Part shown: in pieces, positions 35,521 to 47,905 of the stretch | How positions within the stretch are numbered: position 1 is the stretch's first letter | Layout of the letters: each line of letters opens with the position of its first letter | Source: Pyxicephalus adspersus | Taxonomy: Eukaryota; Chordata; Amphibia; Anura; Pyxicephalidae | Reading direction: 5' to 3' | Assembly (NCBI RefSeq): GCF_032062135.1 | Contig: NC_092861.1 | Span: 117,437,365 to 117,501,364 of the forward strand | DNA: 64,000 nucleotides | Translations under genes and position numbers: made by a program | The notes under the pieces: generated by a model | What the model was told of the DNA's origin: nothing | Database searches by the model: none | The model's input: the letters and a program-made list of their open reading frames with translations, nothing else

Positions 35521-37261
35521 ATCAGTAACATGAATTGTATTTCTCTGGAAGTATCCTTTGCAGAGATTTATGATTTTTATCTCTTTTATTTGGTGCATGT
35601 ATGTTATGGTAACTAGAGACATTTCAATTTAAATCGAACTAAACCGAAAACTAAAAAAAATAACATTAATCTTTAATCCTGCATGTCCCTCAATGGTGCT
35701 GGTCCTTCCGCGTCGTCCTGGAATTCCTTTTTATTCCAGAGCTGAGGAAGTGCCTGGCGCCGCCACCTTCCTTCTTTTCTGTCTTCTTCCTTGGTCTTCT
35801 TGGCAGGTCACCCGATCTCGCACTGTGCATTGGAGGTCTCTTTTGTCAATAAACACTAACTCCTGTGACTTTTTTTTAGTTTAAGTCTGTTTTGTATTTT
35901 AAAACAAATCTAAAGCCTTTTTGTTACTTTGTATTCACTAAAGACATCCAAAGTCATTCTTAACATTATCTGTTATCAACACAATAATCTCACAGATGGC
36001 TGCACTTCAAAAGAACTGTTGCTAAATCAGGTGCTCCAATTGGTGGCTAATTGTTTCCTCATGCTAACAAATATTGCATAACCTGCGCTACATGGTCTTA
36101 ATCCAAGAATATGAACAATGGAGTAAACAGAAGGTAAAAACTAGGTGCAAAATCTTTGGTTAAAGGCCAATGCTTTACCCAGAAACCAATCCCTAAATCT
36201 GTCTCTGTAGTCTTTTCCTATTGAAAGGACCCCATTTGGCCTAAGGGGTCCAGCACATGGTTGGCTCCAAGACTTAAGTGTGCAATGGATGTGGCTGGGG
36301 AGGGGCATAAACTGACAGATAACCAGGGAACTTCCCTAATGGATAGGGCCAGGTGAAAGGACAAGGATCTGTGAAGAAGTCAAGGATCAAAAGAAGTCAA
36401 GGATCAAAAAGTAAGTTTAGGACAACGACCTGTGAAGAAGTCAAGGATCAAAAGGTGTAAAGGGGTCACCCTAAGATTTCATGGGTTTAACCTAATATAT
36501 TTTAAATATATATTTAGTTCAGGGGTTACGCTTAGTGTATTGTAGATACTTCTGGAACTGAGTTATCCACAAGCAAAGATGGTTGTCTGTTGCTGCATAG
36601 ATGGTACTTGCTTGGATGCATAACTTTTGAGGTCTATGGGATATTTCTGTGCCTTTTTCAGAAGTTGGTGATTAAGTGATTAAATAGTTGAAGAACGGAG
36701 ACATGGAGAGATTTTGGGGACCCCTTGAACCATCCCATGTTCATAGAGGGGGATCAGGGCAGACGGCACTGAGGACCTCTGAGATCTGGCTAGACTGAGG
36801 TCTGAGATTTCATCCATTAGGACAAGAATCTGCAGGAGCATTAATTTCAGGACTGGAACATTGGGGAGAAGGTCACTCTGGCATGAAGATTCTATTACCC
36901 TTTGGAGCTGTATGTAAATGACAAATTCTGTCAGGACATTTGTTTAGTGCAGATAAGTGTTCTGTGTTCTTTGATGTTCTACTGCCTTCACCCTGTCAAA
37001 AAAGCATGAACACAATAAAAGTACAATATTTATTCAACCTGTGCTGCACTTGTTCAAATATAGAATCTGTCCACGTGTTGTTCAGCAAGGCATGTATTTA
37101 CTTTACAACATACGGTTATATTTCTTAATTTTAATAAATGACTTTATACTTCATTGTAGATTAGATACATACGATTTGTTGCAATATTTGTACTTGTAAT
37201 AAATTAATATCAGATTTTTTATTTATTAATGAATTTATCAATCTGGCAAATCCTAAACATT

Positions 37262-37370
37262 CTGCAAACACATTCTTATCACATCTTAGATATTCCATAT
37301 CTGCAGCCTTGTGTGACTATAAAAGTGTCTCTGTGCCTCTGTTCTGCCATCATTTTCTCTCGTTGTTCTC
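37262..37370 (+). promoter_or_regulatory. Orphan cystatin promoter, unit B
   Basis: Near-identical to the unit A and C promoters, with TATAAAAG at 37318-37325. Homology stops abruptly after 37370, a few bases into the 5' UTR, where mobile-element sequence takes over instead of exon 1. The promoter may still fire, but no in-frame ATG is visible between it and exon 2. Confidence 0.7.
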
Positions 37371-37509
37371 AGAGTGATTAGAAGGGGATACATTGACACA
37401 GAGTGATTTTTTAGTATTTTGTTCAGAATCTTTTTTTTCTAGGTTTTTCTCCTTTAAAATTGGGTGCGTCTTATAGGCCGGAGCGTCTTATAGTCCGAAA
37501 AATACGGTA
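37371..37509. mobile_element. MITE remnant replacing cystatin exon 1 in unit B
   Basis: The right part carries GGTGCGTCTTATAGGCCGG and ends in AAAAATACGG followed by TA, the same terminal sequence as the element at 61388-61912. The left part has the internal motif AGAGTGAT(T)AGAAGGGG, the reverse complement of the CCCCTTCTGATCACT units of that element. The left terminus is missing, so a deletion runs from the cystatin 5' UTR into the element. The right border returns to cystatin intron 1. Confidence 0.8.
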
Positions 37510-37550
37510 TATTCATTACTTAACAATAACTATATCAATGTTTTTTTCAG

Positions 37551-38172
37551 ATTGTTGCTGGAGTAATCTATTCAATAACTGCAGAAATTGGAAAAACAGA
37601 CTGCAAGAAAGGCACCACAAGTGATGTACAATTCTGCAACCTGATTAAAGATTCACAGCTTGCTGAGGTCAGTAATTCCCCCCCACCCTTTCAATTTATT
37701 GATTTTTAGTCTTGTTTTATGTTGGACAATATTATTATTATTAATAAAAATAAGAATAATAATATTAATGCTAGGAGTGCCTGAGCTGAAAAAGCATGTA
37801 GATTTTATATGTTTTTTGTACATAAGATTTCTTTGTTGGTCTTGCGCTAAATGAATAATAGAAGTTTTTATGTCACTGCTATGTAAGAAAAAGCATACCT
37901 TTTACTCCCAAAAGTCATTCGGGGACAGTGAGGGGTCTGGGCTGCTGTGCCTTCGTAGTAATAGAGAAGCATGTAACTCCATTCTGTACTATATTTCAGC
38001 ATGTGTTTTTACAATGAGATTGATTATCACTATGGCTAACAAGTGGGACAAAAGGTTATATAAGACTAATTATTATTTCCTTTTACAGACCCTATACTGT
38101 TCATTTAGAGTACTGGTAGTCCCATGGGAACATGTGGAAACCGTCCAATCATCTTATTGCGGGCCTCGCTAA
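37551..38172 (+). pseudogene. Cystatin copy lacking exon 1, unit B
   Basis: Exon 2 (37551-37667) and exon 3 (38089-38172) keep both splice sites, the reading frame, the VAG of the first inhibitory loop, the Pro-Trp loop, four Cys codons and the stop. Exon 1, which holds the signal peptide, N-terminal trunk and loop Gln, is absent, replaced by a MITE remnant after an intact TATA promoter. Exon 2 has one coding change from A (Ser96 to Phe, just before a disulfide Cys). The only ATG close before exon 2 (in ...TCAATGTTTTTTTCAG) is out of frame. A secreted cystatin cannot be made from this copy as it stands, and calling it a pseudogene is safest. A spliced noncoding or chimeric transcript is possible. 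Confidence 0.85.
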
Positions 38173-38225
38173 AATGATCACCAACAACTGAACTGAATGT
38201 ATATTTTAGCAACACTTCTAAATTT

Positions 38226-38231
38226 AATAAA
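38226..38231 (+). terminator. Polyadenylation signal, unit B copy
   Basis: AATAAA in the same context as the other copies, still intact although the gene has lost exon 1. Confidence 0.7.
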
Positions 38232-39020
38232 CTACGAGTATTTTTTTTCACTAATCTTACTGTGTTCTGTGTCTTGCTGTGTCAGAGTCATATTGATAAC
38301 TTGTCCATTCATTAGACATTAAAATATTAAAAGTAAAAGTGCACTACTTTGGTAAAAAAAAAAAATTTCTTAACAATGAGCAAAAACCTGCAAATACTTT
38401 CATATTTCCCAAATATATATTGTATCTGACAGTATTACAAAGATGAAATCACACTAAGGATTTTTATTAACCAGAACAAGGATCTGTGTCACCAATCTTA
38501 CTGTGATTTGTGCCTTACTGTGTCAGTGTCATATTGTCCATTCATTAGACATTAAAAAATGAAATATTAAAAGTAGGAGTGTGCTACTGTGGAAATAAAA
38601 ACAATGAACAAAAACTCCGAATACTTTCATATTTCCCAAATAAATAATGAATCTGACATAAAATCATTTTATGGATTTCTAAGGATTCCAATGTCTCTGG
38701 CTGTGCACCACTGGAATAGTGATAATCTGTTAATGCTCAGCTATAATGTAAATCTTAGTTCCAATATCGGCCTCAAAGCAGTCTCAGAAGTAGCCAAGAG
38801 TGGGTCCCCGTGCAGAACTAACTTGGGGCAAGGGCCGGGTTTCTCACAAGGGTGGTATTAAAACATCTTTAAATGGACCTGGAGCTTTTCGCTGGTAGAT
38901 CAGCTCTTCTGTAACAGGAAGAACAAATTGAAAGTGAAAGTGATTGTACCAAGGTCAGATATACTGCAGTAATGACATCTGTATAGAAGATATCACTTGT
39001 CTCTTTCCATTCCATCCCCC

Positions 39021-41535
39021 CTCTCTCCCGTCTTCTCTCAATCTACCGCCCACGGGCGAAGCTGTCAGATAGGGCCCCCTCCTCATTCCTCTGACAAATC
39101 CATCAACCAAACAAAAACAGAGGATGTAGATTAAATTTTAACACTCTTCAGTATTCTGGAAGCCAAGAATGTAAATGTGAGTAATGCCAATAGAATCAAG
39201 TGTCAAATTATTTAACGTCCAGTTATATATTATCTCACCTTAGATTCACTGAGATTTGCCACATATTTACTAGTTTTGAAGAATTGACAATGGGTATTAG
39301 ATGGCTTGGGGCCTGGATCGTAGACTGCTGAAAAGGGATAGGCCTCTCCTGTTCTGTGATACTCTATGCTGAAGAAGAAGGGACCCCTTGGAGGATGATA
39401 AATATCAGGATCCCATGTGTGCTTAAATTTGGGAGTGTCACAGCAGGGGTTACTTACTTGGCTAAATATCCAGAATGCTGCAATGGGACATTAGTATGGG
39501 TTGCAGCTCTAACATATAAAATAAAACATAAAACATTTAAATAGGCTTTCTTATGCACCAAAGTGCAAATATAAAATGGTATACAGTCTGCCAAGCGTTA
39601 TGCTTTACTGCCTTGTTAAAAAGTTTATTACTGTGCATTGGTGTGTCTCTCACTGGTACCTGAAGAGTTATTACATCATCTCCCTTCATGGTACATCCAC
39701 CATGTATTTCTCCCAAACATGATGTCTAGGTCAACAAATGGATGCTTCTCACATCCTAAGAGGGTTTTTTTTATGACCTTACTTCAAACTCGGGCCCTGA
39801 TTAGAACTTTGTCTTAAAAAATATATAAAAGTTGCAAGGAGCCCATGGTGGCTTTTTCTTTCATCCTTACACTGCACGGCACATGTGCCATGTAGTGCAG
39901 AGCTCATCTGAATATGCAGCACCATAGAAGTTGCCATCCAATAGCCAAAGAGGATCGCAGTATGGATGTTGAACACAGAACTCCAACCAAAATATAAGAT
40001 AAAAATGAGTATCATCTTAAGATACAATAATAAAACTAGATCTAGATTTTGCAGCAATATTTATCTTTAAAAGGTTCCCCCACAGTATATTTGGTGCTGC
40101 CTGATGTTCTCCGTTACAGTTTCCCTTCCTATCAGCATTATTCTTTTTAGCACATTGGCTCCTTGTACTGCTGCTTCTATCATACTGCATCCCTGCTGAA
40201 CAAGTATGGCAAGATGACATATATTACTTACAACAATAACATTTGCAGTTGACTGCAAATCTACTGAACACTCAACTGCGTTCCCCATTAATCCCATTCA
40301 GAAACCATTTTGTTCAAGCACTTGCAGTGGATCGCAGAATGGCGTCAAGTTGCTTCTAGCTGCGTTTTTGCTTTTCTTCCACTAAAAGACGAACAGCACG
40401 AATGGCAACACATAAACTACAGCAGATTGTTGTGTGCTTGGGAGCATATAAAAATGCATTTTTTGACCACAACAAAGAAAGGGGCCTTAAAGATGTATTT
40501 ATGATTACAGAGCTGCTTTGTCTTTTATAGCTGCCTAGAGTCCAGTTTGAAGTTGCAGACAAAGAAATCAGATCATTTTAGATAAATACTAAAAGCAGAA
40601 CTTTTAGAAGGCAGTTCTTACCCCTGCCCAGTTCTTGGTCTGACAAGGGTAGGTGGTCAGTCATAGGATAATGCACTGTGGAGATCAAAACACTGAATTC
40701 AAAAGTTTGGGTTTCATCCAGCAGAGCTCAATTACTTCCACTAGTGGCACCCGGATATCATTCCAAATACAATCCAAAACAAATTACTGTATGTAATAGG
40801 AATATAGTTTGCACATTGCAGTGGTAAACATCATATCAGGTGTTTGGATATATGATACACCCATCTGATTAGCAAATCACAATACAAGGGGAAAAAAAGG
40901 ATGATGACTCTTGTGTTGAACAGCTTCTCTATAGAGAGATTGAAATATCAGTGTATTAGAGTTGTATACTTTACCTACCCTGGTTGATACTACATTACAC
41001 GTTCCTTGATATTAAAACAAAAACAGCGAAAACGTCCAACACAATTTATAACAACCCTTAAAAGTTTTATGGCAAAACAACTTTCATTATTCTAGTATTA
41101 TTCTCCCTATTCAATGTACAACGCTGCTTATTAAGCTGGCGCTATGTAAATACTGTTTCTTAATAATAACTGCAGATAATTCAAGCAATGCATAAGCATA
41201 TTTATCTACATATTCACTTGAACTTCAGCACTTGTAACAAAAACTATACCACAATTATTGTTCATTTTATATAACCGACATCTACTCACATCATTCTTCG
41301 ACAGAAGATTATACAGTTTGTGTATAGAAATTATTGTCCTCATTATGGGAATACAAACTTGAAATGAGTTCCTGTTTAACAAAACAAAATGCTCTTGACA
41401 TAAACTAAGCATGTATTTGTATAAATATATATTTTATTTTGAACTGGAAATAATAAAGCAGATAGAAGAGATGAAAGTGATTAGAACATATGAGGCACTG
41501 GCAAACCTGTATGGTCACTGGATTTTACACTAAAT
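39021..41535. other. Intergenic between units B and L1
   Basis: No gene found. 41095-41160 (GGCGCTATGTAAATACTG region) is an L2-type 3' trace. The remainder is unclassified. Confidence 0.4.
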
Positions 41536-42030
41536 CAGTGGTCGCCAACTGGTGGTCCACAGAAAATATTTGGACATCATTTGCAATTTTTATGTTTTAT
41601 TATTACTAAAACAATAAATATTATTCTAATAAATTCTTATATTCTGAATGACTATTTTTGCCTTATTTTGCACTATATTCTAGAGACTGAAAAACAAGGG
41701 AGGCGCACTGTGCCGTCAGTGTAGTCTTATGTTGTATGAGGTGTTGCCTAGCCGTACGCTTCAGTATTGTTTCCACCATTACAACATTCACCCTGCTCCG
41801 ATTGTTTTATTTTATTTGTTTATTTCTCAGATGCTGTTTTAGGTAAGTATGACCCTAACTGTGTATTTTCTTTACCTGTTATATTTAGTGGCATCAAATA
41901 GTTTGACTTTGATAACTATCATTTCTTGTTTGGTCTTAGATTTTAGATTAGATTTCATTCACAAAATAAATCCATAATGAGTGAGAAAGAGTCTAGACTC
42001 CATACCATACAAGTGTCCCCATACAAGTAA
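41536..42030 (+). mobile_element. 5' fragment of a hAT-type element, possibly with transposase start
   Basis: CAGTGGTCGCCAACTGGTGG is a hAT-type end. About 440 bp further an ATG (41977) opens MSEKESRL..., reminiscent of hAT transposase N-termini, but a stop follows after 17 codons. Only the 5' part remains. Confidence 0.4.
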
Positions 42031-42179
42031 ACAGAATGGTCTCTTTGTATCAGTTTGTAACTGACAGTCATCAACGTTTCCCCTTACTTAGTGATACAGC
42101 AGTTTTCCTCTGTTAACATTGCCTACTGTCAGGGAAACTGGTAATGGTTTTCTAGCACATCTTGGAGGTTGCTCTACAG

Positions 42180-42430
42180 CAGGGGTGTCCTTTTTTTGGC
42201 CCCCAGGGAATTCCGAAAGTGAATTGCATCTGGCCCGCCTGCTACTACGTTTTGCAGTGAGTGATGGCGCTACTACAATTCCCGGCATCACTGCGTGGCC
42301 CCGCATTGTTGTTCTGTTCCACAGATGCAAGTAATGCTGGGAGTTGTATTCTTGGCATCACTCGCGTCTATGTGACAAGTGAGATCTCTGCCCCTCCCTG
42401 CCCCCCTCTCACACATCACAGGCAACTTAA
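42180..42430. mobile_element. hAT-type MITE fragment
   Basis: CAGGGGTGTCCTTTTTTTGG at the left end, followed by TCTGGCCCGCC and ATTCCCGGCATCACT. The right end is not clearly found. Confidence 0.5.
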
Positions 42431-42724
42431 TCGCAAAGGCAACTCAAGTCCAGCCCAGCACAAATATAGGGATGCTAGGGATATCTTTCTGTGTGAGAAG
42501 GCTCCGTGTAACAGTGGGGAGTGGGGAGGGAGGCAGAGAGGGCAGCACGTTATTCTCCTATGACAGGTGAGGTGTAGCTTTCCTGTCACTATAGTCTTGT
42601 AGTGCAATGTCTATGCAATGTTCTGCCATTCAATGTCTCATTAGATGCCTCCACTTCTGTGTCATACTCCGGATATATATAAATAAATATATGTTTAACA
42701 TTTTTATTGTTGGTAGGTCATTTA

Positions 42725-43363
42725 TTTTTTTTTTATTTTTTTTTTTTTTATATTTACTTTTTTATTAGCAACCAATAAACACAGACAATTACAGAACTCA
42801 AACCAGTGTATACAGATGGCAAAAGCAAATAAAAGCGTGAAAAGGCATACAATTTTACAGAAATAATCATATCCAGTAACTCGGGAGAACATATAGCATG
42901 CCACGTAATGATAAATGGAAAAGAGAAATAAATTGTATATGTACATAAGAACATTTCCGTTATAGCAGTAAGCAATCTACCATTAGGTTTCATTGGTCGC
43001 TGATTTTATATTAAAGAGTATAGAAAAAGAGAGGAGAGAAAGAGGAGGGGGGGAGGTGCTGTATAGGGATAAAACAGAAAAGATGGTAGTGGGGAGGGGG
43101 GGGCAGGGGGAGTAGGGATTGGTGCACAGTGGAGGCGCTGTATGCTCACGGTAGTGGGCGAAGCAGCCGCAAATAATCTGCAGTGGTCTTAAATTCGTCC
43201 CAATAATACCAGGTGCGTATAGGTCTACGTGCTGAACGGTCTCCTGCACTCATAAGCTCCTCCATGTATTGAATATCATTTACCCTGGTCAACCATTGCT
43301 GCACAGTAGGTGGAGCAGTTTGTCTCCATAGCGGGGGGATGCAAGCCTTGGCTGTTCAACAAA
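42725..43363 (-). mobile_element. 5'-truncated LINE insertion with 15-bp target duplication
   Basis: TTGGTAGGTCATTTA occurs directly before (42710-42724) and directly after (43364-43378). A poly(T)-rich run follows the left copy, meaning a poly(A) tail on the minus strand. The 639-bp body is consistent with a truncated LINE 3' region without recognisable protein domains. Confidence 0.85.
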
Positions 43364-43470
43364 TTGGTAGGTCATTTAAAATATGATATAAAAATTTTTT
43401 TTTGAGTTTAAAATTAAAAAAAAACATGCTACATAAAAATAAAGTACTTCACAAATGCCTTGTGCTCAGT

Positions 43471-45316
43471 TTAGAGGGCACCAACCCACATGCAAAAGTG
43501 CGGGATGACAGATGGCTGCAGGTAGGTCCAGGAAACAGTATCAAAGGCTTTTCTTATGTCCAGGGATAGCATCATTGCAGACACCCCTTTTTTATGGGCT
43601 TGATTAATCAACGGCATTATACGTCGAACTCTGGGGCATGAATCCCACTTGGTTCTTGCCAATTAGAGATAGGATACCAGTATTAAGGCGCCTGGCCAGG
43701 ATAGCAGCCAAGAATTTGACATCCAAATTTAGCAGGGAGATGGGCCTGTAATTAGCCCAGGTGGAATGATCAGTGTTGGGTTTAGGTATCATGCAAATGC
43801 TAGCAGTGAGCGTATCAAGGCCGAACTTCCCAGCACAATGTGGTTAAATAAGCTGGTTAGATGTGGAGTTAGTAGGTCACTAAATTGCTTATAGTAAGTG
43901 GCCGAGAAACCATCTGGACCTAGCCGTTTATTTGGTTTCAAGTTCTGTATGGCCCGCTTTACTTCCTCCTCCTCAGAGATTTCAGCTTCTAGAGCTGCCT
44001 CTGGAACAGGTGGGAGAGGTATTGATTCTAGGTAGGATTCCAATTTACCAAGAGGTCCCACTTCTTGGCAGCATATAAGGAACAGAGAACTCCAGAATTC
44101 TTCCAGAATTTTGGATTGGCGACTGGTAGGGCCAAAACCAGGAATGTTAAGCCTACGGGATTTGTGCTGTCTATCCTGTAAACGCAATCTATTGGCTAAG
44201 AGTGTGTCTGCTCTGTTATCCCTGGAATAAAATTTGTTGCCAACCCAGCAGAGGTGTTTCTCAGCCTGGTTATTCCGGAAGAGTCCCAACTCAGTGCAAG
44301 TTGCTTCCAATTGTTTCTTAAGGACCTCTGAAGGGGAACGCTTGACCTGGTCAAGCACAGAACTATATTTTGCTTCCAATTCCGTGGTCTTTGCCAATCT
44401 TTGCTTTTTTTACGTAAGTTGTAAAAGTTTGCCTCTGCTGACCGCCTTATAGGCATTCCAGAGTGTCGCAGCTCTAATCTCAGGTGTATAATTGCAGGAA
44501 AAATAATCCCGCAGATCTTGCTGGATCATAGCACCCACCTCCGGGTCACCTAATAAAGCATCATTTACTGACCACCCATTTAATCAAGGTTTGTCATATT
44601 AGGAGGAGAGTGAAAAAACCACAGCATCATGGTAAAACCATGGGATTAGTGCATTTTTACATTCTTGTACTTGGGGAAGCAAGAGGGTTGAAATAAAGAT
44701 ATGGTCAATCCTAGTCCAGACATTGTAAGGAAAAGAAAAGTGCGGGTAATCTTGTTGTAGGTGGTGTAACTCCCTCCAGCTATCTACCAGATTATGTTGT
44801 TGCAAGAACTTGGCGAATGGGCTGGGAGTCGAGCTAAGGGGTACCAGCTTCAGCAGGGCTCGGAGCTGTCAGCTTTCTAAAGTAGTGTGTAAATTTAAAT
44901 TGGAATCACTACATAACAACAATGTGACCTTTTGATGTTGTTGTATTTCTGTCAGCAGGCTACGGAAAATGGGAAGTTGCCTAGAATTGGGAGCATAATA
45001 GGAAACTATGGTTATCTGCACATCGCACAACTGCCCAACCAAAATAAGATACCGACCATCAGGGTCTTTGATTTCTTGATCACAGGTGAACGGCAAAGAC
45101 CGCCTAGGGCCAATAAAGGTGCCCTTCTGTTTGGTAGGGCCGTTGGCCTTGTGGATAGTGGTTACTGAAGTACTTTGGATAGGAAGAGTTTGAAAAGTGT
45201 GTCTCTTGGAGACAAATAATATCAACCTTCTGTGCATGGAAGCCCCAGAAAGCCTTGACTCTCTTAGCAGGGAAGTTCAGCCCCTGCACATTCAAACTAA
45301 GCAATGATAATGGCAT
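43471..45316 (-). pseudogene. L1-type LINE ORF2, endonuclease and partial reverse transcriptase
   Basis: Start at 45316 (MPLSLLSLNVQGLN). Endonuclease pieces lie at 45316-45104 (QETHF), 45237-44869 (SYYAPN, CSDSN) and 44805-44599 (RIDHIF). The expected Ser-Asp-His near the end of the endonuclease reads Phe-Tyr-His (WFYHDAV). Reverse-transcriptase pieces lie at 44397-43789 (LKPNKRLGPDGFSATYYKQF), 43792-43604 (ANYRPISLLNLDVKFLA) and 43662-43471 (LSLDIRKAFDTVSW). Several frameshifts and no YxDD region, so it is dead. Confidence 0.85.
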
Positions 45317-45860
45317 GGCGAATACAGTAATACAGCATCACAGTCAGCATCTCTGAGATAGAAATAATAGAGAGGTCCGGTCCCAAAAGAGAGAGATGGG
45401 GGCAACAGGGTGGGAAGAGAGGGGGCGCACAATGACGAACACTAAACAACTCCAAAAAAAGTGCACTTCACCCTACTCGGAGGCCAAGAGTGCATACAAC
45501 AAACATCGTTACAATGTAATAGGGTACTTGTTCTGAACAATAAAACCGGTTGGCTTCTAAGGAGTGCACAGTGACCACCGCCTGAGAGAAGCCAAGCTCA
45601 ATGTGAATATGACCAATGTCAAGGCACCAAGCACACCACAGAGACAATAACAGTAAAGTAATCCAAAATTAAGTTAACAACCAAAAACATAATTCCTGAG
45701 AATCACATCATTGTCAGCAGAATCTTCTGGCCATATATTTTAGCACAAAAATAGAGGATAATGAGCATGTAGAAGAGGTAGGAAGAGTCCATCATGTTTG
45801 CCGCGAAGATCATCCATGGCTTTAGACAGGTAAGAGCAAAGCCTCAGGGATTGGCTTCTG

Positions 45861-46808
45861 TCATGGCACGGGGGTGTTCATCATGCTGACGCCTTTGGAG
45901 ATGGGAGCTGGAGGGTGATGATTGAGGGGACATCCACTCAGATGCACGCCAGGCCCACTGCTGGTAATTAGGAGGGTCAGGCAAGGAAAAACCCAGGTCA
46001 TGAAAACATCCGCTTCCTCCGGGGTGGCCACTATGTAGGTGATATCTTTATAGATGAAAGATAATTTGAATGGGAACCCCAATCTGTATTTTATGCGATG
46101 GCGTTGCAGTTCTAATAGCCACGGTTTAAGTGCCCGCCTTTTCTGGATGGTAGAGGGAGCCAGATCCACAAATATTTGATAATCATAGCCCTGGAAGTGT
46201 AATAGAGCTTTGTCACAAGCCGCCCGCATCAGGCGCTTATTGGTTTGGTAATAGTGGAACGCAATCACAATGTCATGTGGTGGGCCCTTAGGTTGGTGTT
46301 TGGTAAGGGTTCTGTGAATACGATCCATCTCTAATCGGTCTATGGGGATGTCTGGTGCCAACTACTGTAATAATGCGGTATCCGTGGAGTTTAGATCCAC
46401 TATTGATTCAGGCAGCCCCCTTATCCTTATATTAGCGCGGCCTGCCATGATATCCATGTCCTCCAGTTTATAATGAAGAACTTGGATGTCAGATTTCACG
46501 GAGTCTATATCCTCCTCATGGCCTTCCAGGACAGTAGTAGTGTCATTCATACGCCCATCTAGCTGCAATGTACAGTGGTAAAGCTCCCCAATATCCTGTG
46601 AAAAATGATCCACCAACTTCTCAAACTGTGCATCAAGGGCTTGGTGCAACATAACTTGCATTTTAGCCAAGAGATCTGGAACCTTAGGGGGTTCAGGCTG
46701 CATTGGCACTGGGGATGGAGGGAGAGTAGGGGAGCCCTGCAGGGAGATTTCTGACTCACTGCACTGAGGACCTGAAGCCACGCTGTTCTCTGGGCTGCTG
46801 GACGCCAT
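45861..46808 (-). pseudogene. L1-type LINE ORF1 with one stop codon
   Basis: Nucleic-acid-binding ORF1 protein of about 315 residues, start at 46808. Seen: Pro/Ser-rich N-terminus, a heptad-like region (about 60-125), an RRM-like segment with ANIRIRGLPES, then a C-terminal domain with DRIHRTL and DIVIAFHYYQT. A single in-frame TAG at about 46359-46361 (after LLQ) splits an otherwise open frame. Followed by ORF2 about 545 bp downstream. Confidence 0.8.
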
Positions 46809-47784
46809 CTTGGCTGTAACACGCTGCAGCTCCCTCCTGACGCGCTGTGCACCTTTTGCTAGGAACGAAGCCCCATCTTCTCCTGATGGTCCCGGGAAGC
46901 TGTGGTCCAGAAAAGGCAGTGGTGCGCTCGGTGCTCGTGGAATATAGGGCAGTTATCTCTCAGGTGGAGCGGAGCTCAATCAGGCAGCTGCCATCACCGA
47001 GCGCCGCGCATGCGCACTCCCCTGTTGGGACTTTTTTATACTGCAGGTAAGTGCTTTGTGTTCTTTGATGTTCTGCTGCCCTCACCCTCCATCATTTTTG
47101 TGTTACATTCTAAAGAAAAACTTTAAAAAGGACAGATCTGCAATCCAAAGTGAGTTTTGTAGTCACCATGTCAGGAAGGACTCTGGTTCAACAGCAAGAG
47201 CACAGGGGAGAAAACTACGTATAGACTGGCATATAAAAAATAACCAGCACTCATTCCTCTTCCTACCATATGTGAGTGCATACTGATTGTCAAGATGACT
47301 CTGTCACATGGGGCTGGAGAATAGATCCTTTGCTTTGTGTAAGCACCTAGTCTCTACATTTATTGTAAATATAAGTAATTACAACTACACTCTAAAGTCT
47401 GTAAAACCTGGCAAACAAATTACTAGGCAGCACACATGCAGTTGGATAGGCTAAAATCTGATGCCTAAAAGCCTGATTTTGGGCAGAGGAGGAAGGGTAT
47501 GGGTGTCAAAAAACTATAATCACATTAAAATTACAATAACATTTTAACCTGTGCTGCACTTGTCCAAATTCGTCCACGAAGTGTTGAGCAAGGCTGTCAT
47601 GTCTTTACTTTACAACATACGGTTCCATTTCTAAATTTTATTAAATGACTTTACTTATACATTGTTGATAAGATAGATAGGATTTGTTGCAATATTTGTA
47701 CTTATAAAATACTTGTGCAATAAAATATTATCAGATTTTTTTATTAATGAACTAATCAATCTGGCAAATCTTAAACATACTGAA

Positions 47785-47905
47785 AACACATTAGTCTTAT
47801 CACATCTTAGATATTCCATATCTGCAGCCTTGTGTGACTATAAAAGTGTCTCTGTGCCTCTGTTCTGCCATCATTTTCTCTCGTTGTTCTCCTTGTAAAG
47901 GAATC
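47785..47905 (+). promoter_or_regulatory. Core promoter and 5' UTR of cystatin C
   Basis: TATAAAAG at 47839-47846, about 60 bp before the ATG. Nearly identical to unit A, but one ATC triplet just before the start codon is absent, which shortens the 5' UTR by 3 nt. Confidence 0.75.

Larger units (their letters stand above)
35255..39020 (+). repeat. Cystatin segmental repeat, unit B
   Basis: About 8 kb downstream of the unit A edge and collinear with it. A roughly 420-bp stretch of the left flank is missing at about 36990 (A 28935-29352), and exon 1 is missing. Similarity on the right ends at about 39020, within the pyrimidine-rich tract. Confidence 0.7.
43470..47020 (-). mobile_element. L1-clade LINE, 3'-truncated
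   Basis: Minus-strand element with 5' UTR (to about 47020), ORF1 and ORF2 in order, broken off inside the reverse transcriptase at about 43470, so motifs B onward, the YxDD site and the C-terminus are missing. Its 5' end abuts cystatin unit C. Confidence 0.85.
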
